A stretch of 16,072 nucleotides of DNA, from positions 1-16,072 of the forward strand of contig NZCH01000115.1 in the NCBI GenBank assembly GCA_002688155.1, in the 5' to 3' direction. Source of the stretch: Phycisphaerae bacterium (lineage in GTDB: Bacteria; Planctomycetota; Phycisphaerae; Phycisphaerales; Phycisphaeraceae). The translations under genes were made by a program, and so were the position numbers. The notes beneath the pieces are model-generated. The model was not told where the DNA came from, ran no database searches, and saw only the letters and a program-made list of their open reading frames with translations. Positions 13,000-16,072 of the stretch are shown piece by piece (positions within the stretch are counted from its first letter, which is position 1; each line of letters opens with the position of its first letter).

Positions 13000-15376
13000 C
13001 CCAGTCGGGGTCGGACTGAGCCGTCAGTACAAACCGGCGCGTTCGCCGACCGCCCTTTGGGCCGGGCGCGACTTCCTGCCACTGGCCATGGCCTGCGTCA
13101 ACAAGTTCCTGCAACGCAGCGGCGGCCGCGTCTGTGCTGTCGCGAAATGCCCTGACCGCCCGGCGAAGTTCGGTCGGTGTGACCTGGCCGCCGTGACGGG
13201 CGATCAGTTCGATCAGGCGCCGGCGATCACTCTGCTCGTCGGTCTCGCCGAGCATCGCGTACACACGCTCGGCTTCCTGCGCGAACCAGCGGACCAGCGT
13301 GATGGCCAACATGACACTGGACTCGTCGATGGCGCCCGAGTCCTCCAGGGTCAGGTCATTGGCTTCATCACGCACGATGTGAATGATGAGCGCCAGCCGT
13401 GCGGCGCAACCCTCGATCTTCGCCAGCATGCCCGCGACTTCATCGGGGGCCTGCGCCTGCTCCCGGGCCAGTTCGTTGTAGAACGTCACGTACGCCGCTT
13501 GGGCGTCATCCGTGAGCGGGATGTCGATGGGTTCCGGTTCGCCGCTGGACATGTCGAATGTCAACGCTCGCAGGCCGTCGAACAGTGCGTCGTACCGCGC
13601 TTGAATGGCGAGGGTCAATTCCTTGTCGGACCACTTCTTCTCGGCCCGCGGGGGCGCGGCCATCAACAGGCGAGCCGTCATTCCGTTTTCAAAAAACTCG
13701 GGACGGAGGATGCGCTTGAGAGTCCCCGGTTGGATCCCACCGGTGATGGACACGGCGGCCCGGTCCACATGAATGGTTCGTCGCTGGCCTGTCTTGCGGT
13801 CAACGATCAGGCGACCGGCACGATGCATTTCCAGATACTGTTGGCAGTCGCTGCCGTGGCCACCCTTGTACTGGTCAAGGCCGCGCAGCCATCCGGCCAG
13901 TTCATCGCGGTACAGCAAAACGCCGCGTGGCGATGACACCAAGACCTCGGCGAGCGCTTCGGTCGTCGTGTCACTGACCAGCATCCGCTCGAGTTGGGGT
14001 ACGGCGGGCGCCTCTGGCGGATTATCCGAATCGCGGTCCTTGGATTTTTTCCAGTCCTTGAACTCGGCATCGTGTCGGGCCTTTTCAAGTTCATAGACGC
14101 CGAGTTCTTCCTTGTAGCGTGCGACCGACTCGCCCTGAAGCCGGTGCAACGGCGCCACCGCCAGTTCGACGGCGGGCGACTTCATGGTGCCGGGCGACCC
14201 GACGATCATGCCCCACAAAACACACGGCTCGACCCAGCTGGACCGAAGCCGAACACGACGCGTGTTCCCGATGGCCGCCATCACGGCGGTCAATACCGGC
14301 ACCGCGATGAACGCCGCGTCGCACCCAACCGCCGAGGATGCCTCGAGTACGAACCCACGAAGTGGTTCAGGCAATGCGCCAACAGGGAACGGACGGTATT
14401 GCTGAATCGCCGGCGGCGACGTGGAAACCGTCGCGGGCGCCTGAGTTGGCGCCTCGACCTTGAACGCGCCGCCCTGGTCTTCCTTGGCCCAGCGGATCAA
14501 CGTTGGCAGGTTGAGCGAGCCGTTCGAGTTGAATGTCGCCCATTTGCGCGCGCATTCACCTTCCCGGTATTTCGCGCTCTGCTTTGACCAGTCGTCCAAG
14601 ACCTCGAGCATCATGGGGCCGGGATCAACACTGTGCAGAATCATGCCGACCGATGTCCACGTGTGATAGTCGTCCGCGCGTTGGGGCTTGAGCGCGGCAA
14701 GCGCAGCCTTGGCAATCACTACTTCCTGTGCCATCGCGGGGTTAAACTTGAACGTGTCGCCGTTGCTGACCACCTGTGCGGGGGCGCTGCGCGCATCGAC
14801 GATGATCTCACGCAGCCAATCCGGCGCCGGCGCGATGGGCGTTTGCCCTGGACGATGGGACGTTGCCCACGCGTACCGTTTGCCTGAGAAATGGAGGCTC
14901 GGTTCAACGACGATGTAACCGCCATCGCCTTTGATATCGATGCCCGGCCAGACATTCTGTCGAGTCGGAACGCGTCGGCCGGGGTGCTGGAACAGAAAAT
15001 GTCGACCGCCGCCGCCAGTGAGTTGCACAACCGTGTCCGGCAGGTCGCCGTGTTTCGCGACCAACTCGTTCAGCGTCGTGTCGCCACCGTGCCGTGGATC
15101 GATGTCAATGGCGATAAAGCCGGACTCGGCACCGGTCACGACGCCAATGTTCGCGAGCGGATTGGCCGTCCACCAACGTTCGATCGCTTGGGCGTCGATC
15201 GTGGCTTCGTGCAATCCATGCGGAACCAATTTACTTAACGGATGTTTGCCCGGCGTGCGGCAGTCGGTGTCACCACACGCGCACTGTCCGTCGCCTGTGA
15301 TCCACCACAACGGCAAAACTGGCCAGCTTCTAGCGGCGTAGGCGAGCGCGCCCGATTTGTGGGTGGTGATCGTCAT
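12938..15376 (-). CDS. Prim-pol / PriCT / DUF3987 primase-helicase
   Basis: 812 residues from ATG 15376, chosen because it overlaps the upstream stop in ATGA and prim-pol proteins begin here (ALAYAARSWPVLPL); a further start exists at 15409. N-terminal bifunctional primase/polymerase domain, about 8-190: CACGDTDCRTPGKHP (metal-site-like Cys/His), IAIDIDPRHGG with the DxD at 91 and 93, GGGGRHFLF with His126, and GIDIKGDGGYIVVEPS. A PriCT-type linker at about 213-300 ends in NLPTLIRWAKE. The DUF3987 helicase-like domain from about 330 has Walker A GSPGTMKS (393-400), then LLYRDELAGWL and TGGIQPGTLKRIL. A C-terminal winged-helix-like segment (RRLIELIARHGGQVTPTELRRAVRAF) comes near 745. The last residues (WGFSSRRHVDSSRF) are encoded by the right arm of the inverted repeat and look unlike folded protein. 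Makes primers and unwinds DNA for replication of the element. Confidence 0.88.
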   Translation of the reverse strand: MTITTHKSGALAYAARSWPVLPLWWITGDGQCACGDTDCRTPGKHPLSKLVPHGLHEATIDAQAIERWWTANPLANIGVVTGAESGFIAIDIDPRHGGDTTLNELVAKHGDLPDTVVQLTGGGGRHFLFQHPGRRVPTRQNVWPGIDIKGDGGYIVVEPSLHFSGKRYAWATSHRPGQTPIAPAPDWLREIIVDARSAPAQVVSNGDTFKFNPAMAQEVVIAKAALAALKPQRADDYHTWTSVGMILHSVDPGPMMLEVLDDWSKQSAKYREGECARKWATFNSNGSLNLPTLIRWAKEDQGGAFKVEAPTQAPATVSTSPPAIQQYRPFPVGALPEPLRGFVLEASSAVGCDAAFIAVPVLTAVMAAIGNTRRVRLRSSWVEPCVLWGMIVGSPGTMKSPAVELAVAPLHRLQGESVARYKEELGVYELEKARHDAEFKDWKKSKDRDSDNPPEAPAVPQLERMLVSDTTTEALAEVLVSSPRGVLLYRDELAGWLRGLDQYKGGHGSDCQQYLEMHRAGRLIVDRKTGQRRTIHVDRAAVSITGGIQPGTLKRILRPEFFENGMTARLLMAAPPRAEKKWSDKELTLAIQARYDALFDGLRALTFDMSSGEPEPIDIPLTDDAQAAYVTFYNELAREQAQAPDEVAGMLAKIEGCAARLALIIHIVRDEANDLTLEDSGAIDESSVMLAITLVRWFAQEAERVYAMLGETDEQSDRRRLIELIARHGGQVTPTELRRAVRAFRDSTDAAAAALQELVDAGHGQWQEVAPGPKGGRRTRRFVLTAQSDPDWGFSSRRHVDSSRFQIEKTGT

Positions 15377-15927
15377 GGCCTGTAGCCTTTCTTTCGTGCG
15401 TCGATGCACGCAGCCCCGATCACAGTGGCGCGCTGCTCATCGTCCTGCAGGCCCCAGCGGATGGTCCAAAGTGCTTGCATATTCCGAATGGGGCATGGGA
15501 TCGCCGTACGCTGGGCGTTGGTGAACACGTCCAGCCCGAGTAGGCCTCCCTCGCACCACGCGATCTGCTGGGCGACCTGGGTGGTCGTCACGGTCCCGTC
15601 GTGGTCTTGGAGCATCCAAGCCGCAAGGGCTCGCCTCGACAACCTCCGTCCCTCGCGCCATTGACGCAACGGGCTTGGTGGAACGGCCTCACCGCGTGCG
15701 GCGCTGACGTCGGGGTCGGGGTCGTGATGCTTTCGAAGACCGGTTGGACTTTCGATCGTGTGGGAAGGGCTTGCTGAGTAGCGCACGCACCAACCACTCG
15801 TGACGGGCCTCGATGGCAGCCACAGCCTCGATGCAATTAGCAGCCGCCGGCCGTGCTCAATGCGCTGCAACCAACGGGCGAAACGTCGAGAAGTTGCCTG
15901 ACTTGGGTGGGATGTGTAACATGCCAT
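15373..15927 (-). CDS. Hypothetical HTH-like protein before the primase (start uncertain)
   Basis: The frame ends at 15373 in an ATGA overlap with the primase, so the 3' part is very likely a coupled gene. That part, from about 15700, reads LRQWREGRRLSRRALAAWML, then TTTQVAQQIAWCEGGLLGLDVFTNAQRTAIPCPIRNMQALWTI; the first segment resembles the leading helices of an XRE-type HTH. ATG 15927 has GGAG 5 nt upstream and is the best start signal, but the stretch between about 15690 and 15838 in this frame is rich in Trp, Cys, Ser and Pro, while another frame there looks more protein-like. So either one 184-residue protein, or a short gene that shifts frame near 15838 followed by a separate HTH gene starting internally (GTG 15786 or TTG 15669). 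Family not recognised. Confidence 0.5.
   Translation of the reverse strand: MACYTSHPSQATSRRFARWLQRIEHGRRLLIASRLWLPSRPVTSGWCVRYSASPSHTIESPTGLRKHHDPDPDVSAARGEAVPPSPLRQWREGRRLSRRALAAWMLQDHDGTVTTTQVAQQIAWCEGGLLGLDVFTNAQRTAIPCPIRNMQALWTIRWGLQDDEQRATVIGAACIDARKKGYRP
15689..15856 (-). CDS. Alternative frame with better protein character (possible frameshifted small gene)
   Basis: Open from after a stop at 15857-15859 to TGA at 15689-15691, without an ATG. It encodes NCIEAVAAIEARHEWLVRALL and then a basic Arg/Ser/Pro tail ending QRRTR. Joined to the frame starting at ATG 15927 (MACYTSHPSQATSRRFARWL, then QRIEHGRRLL) by a single missing A in CTAATTG near 15838, it would give a roughly 80-residue helical, basic protein with a good ribosome site. 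The break may be a sequencing deletion in an A run, a decayed gene or a real -1 shift. Confidence 0.35.
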   Translation of the reverse strand, partial: ARPAAANCIEAVAAIEARHEWLVRALLSKPFPHDRKSNRSSKASRPRPRRQRRTR

Positions 15928-15977
15928 GTGAACTCCGATCTTCGCTGCGACCGCGCCTGCCAGCGCGCCGCAGCATT

Positions 15978-16072
15978 TCAAGACAACAGCGCCGAGCCGG
16001 CAGTGACATCACTACGGGCCGGCGCCGCGGGATTACTCGAATCTGTCACTTCGGATGCTTCGTTCGTGACCC
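15978..16072 (-). CDS. Possible C-terminal end of a gene entering from the right edge
   Basis: One frame is open from the window edge for 30 codons and stops at TGA 15978-15980. The product is Ser/Ala/Thr-rich (VTNEASEVTDSSNPAAP, then SDVTAGSALLS). It is on the operon strand and ends 51 nt before the next good start (ATG 15927). This is too short to identify; a chance open frame is possible. Confidence 0.3.
   Translation of the reverse strand, partial: VTNEASEVTDSSNPAAPARSDVTAGSALLS

Larger units (their letters stand above)
8626..16072. mobile_element. Integrative element at tRNA-Leu (left part; continues past window)
   Basis: Everything right of the tRNA is on the - strand and is typical mobile replication and recombination cargo: integrase next to the tRNA, excisionase-like HTH protein, two DUF669-like proteins, a Sak4-like ATPase, and a primase-helicase. 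Core-type genes stop abruptly at the tRNA. No virion structural, terminase or conjugation gene is present up to the right edge, so prophage arm, phage satellite and integrative plasmid are all open. Confidence 0.8.

Noticed and set aside
12766..13005. CAGT target duplication flanking the inverted repeat, suggesting a transposon
   Set aside because: CAGT occurs on both sides, but it is not flush with the right arm (two extra C bases) and four bases are easily matched by chance; no transposase nearby.
12800..14900. Long + strand frames opposite the primase
   Set aside because: They are mirror frames of a well-supported gene in G+C-rich DNA and show no domain motifs.
15996..16028. Imperfect hairpin with AGTGA/TCACT and GCCGGC copies near the right edge
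   Set aside because: Several mismatches and G-T pairs in very G+C-rich DNA; similar structures are expected by chance.
8626..16072. Second copy of the tRNA-Leu 3' end (attR)
   Set aside because: No match to the T arm and acceptor sequence was found by eye to the right of the tRNA; presumed outside the window.
1..16072. CRISPR array
   Set aside because: The heptamer and octamer repeats lack regularly spaced unique spacers of CRISPR size; no cas gene is present.

Overview
The window reads as two unlike halves joined at a tRNA-Leu gene. Positions 1 to about 8540 look like ordinary bacterial chromosome of high G+C, most probably from the Planctomycetota and perhaps near the Phycisphaerae. This is an inference from three things: the style of the tyrosine recombinase (WIGNS and HYLQ motifs), the rsmH-LysM-ftsL-ftsI arrangement, and short heptamer tandem repeats scattered between genes. 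No marker gene here fixes the lineage.

Chromosomal part. Two genes on the + strand, a 5'-truncated phosphofructokinase of the PPi-dependent type and a two-domain SIS sugar isomerase-like protein, lie 3 nt apart and form an operon. They converge, with 7 nt between stop codons, on a - strand cluster transcribed from about 7.83 kb down to 2.22 kb. That cluster runs rsmH (16S rRNA methyltransferase), a membrane-anchored triple-LysM protein, a short FtsL-like protein, ftsI (division transpeptidase), and a GlmU-like sugar nucleotidyltransferase with a left-handed beta-helix. The first four overlap or nearly touch, so this is a reduced division and cell-wall cluster. hslV (protease subunit) diverges from rsmH across a 115-nt region that holds a heptamer repeat and a 10-bp palindrome. 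hslU is not in the window.

Mobile part. tRNA-Leu(CAG) at 8542-8625 is the left boundary of an integrative element that runs off the right edge. Its genes are all on the - strand. In transcription order from the right they are: a possible end of a truncated gene, a small region with two competing reading frames, a prim-pol/PriCT/DUF3987 primase-helicase, a hypothetical protein, a Sak4-like RecA-fold ATPase, a DUF669-like protein, an excisionase-like HTH protein, a second shorter DUF669-like protein, a probable 38-residue protein, and the integrase. The integrase reading frame runs across the whole antisense of the tRNA, so its last 31 codons come from the attachment target. ATGA stop/start overlaps and strong Shine-Dalgarno sites link several of the replication genes.

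The genes together describe a self-replicating integrated element: integrase and excisionase for moving, primase-helicase for starting DNA synthesis, and a recombinase ATPase with DUF669-like partners for strand annealing. No capsid, tail, terminase or conjugation gene is visible, so a phage satellite, a prophage replication arm and an integrative plasmid all remain possible. The most striking unexplained structure is a 28/30-match inverted repeat built from TGTCTACG octamers around the primase stop codon (12770-12999). There is no gene-free stretch longer than 300 bases; the longest, 9875-10073, probably holds a small gene.
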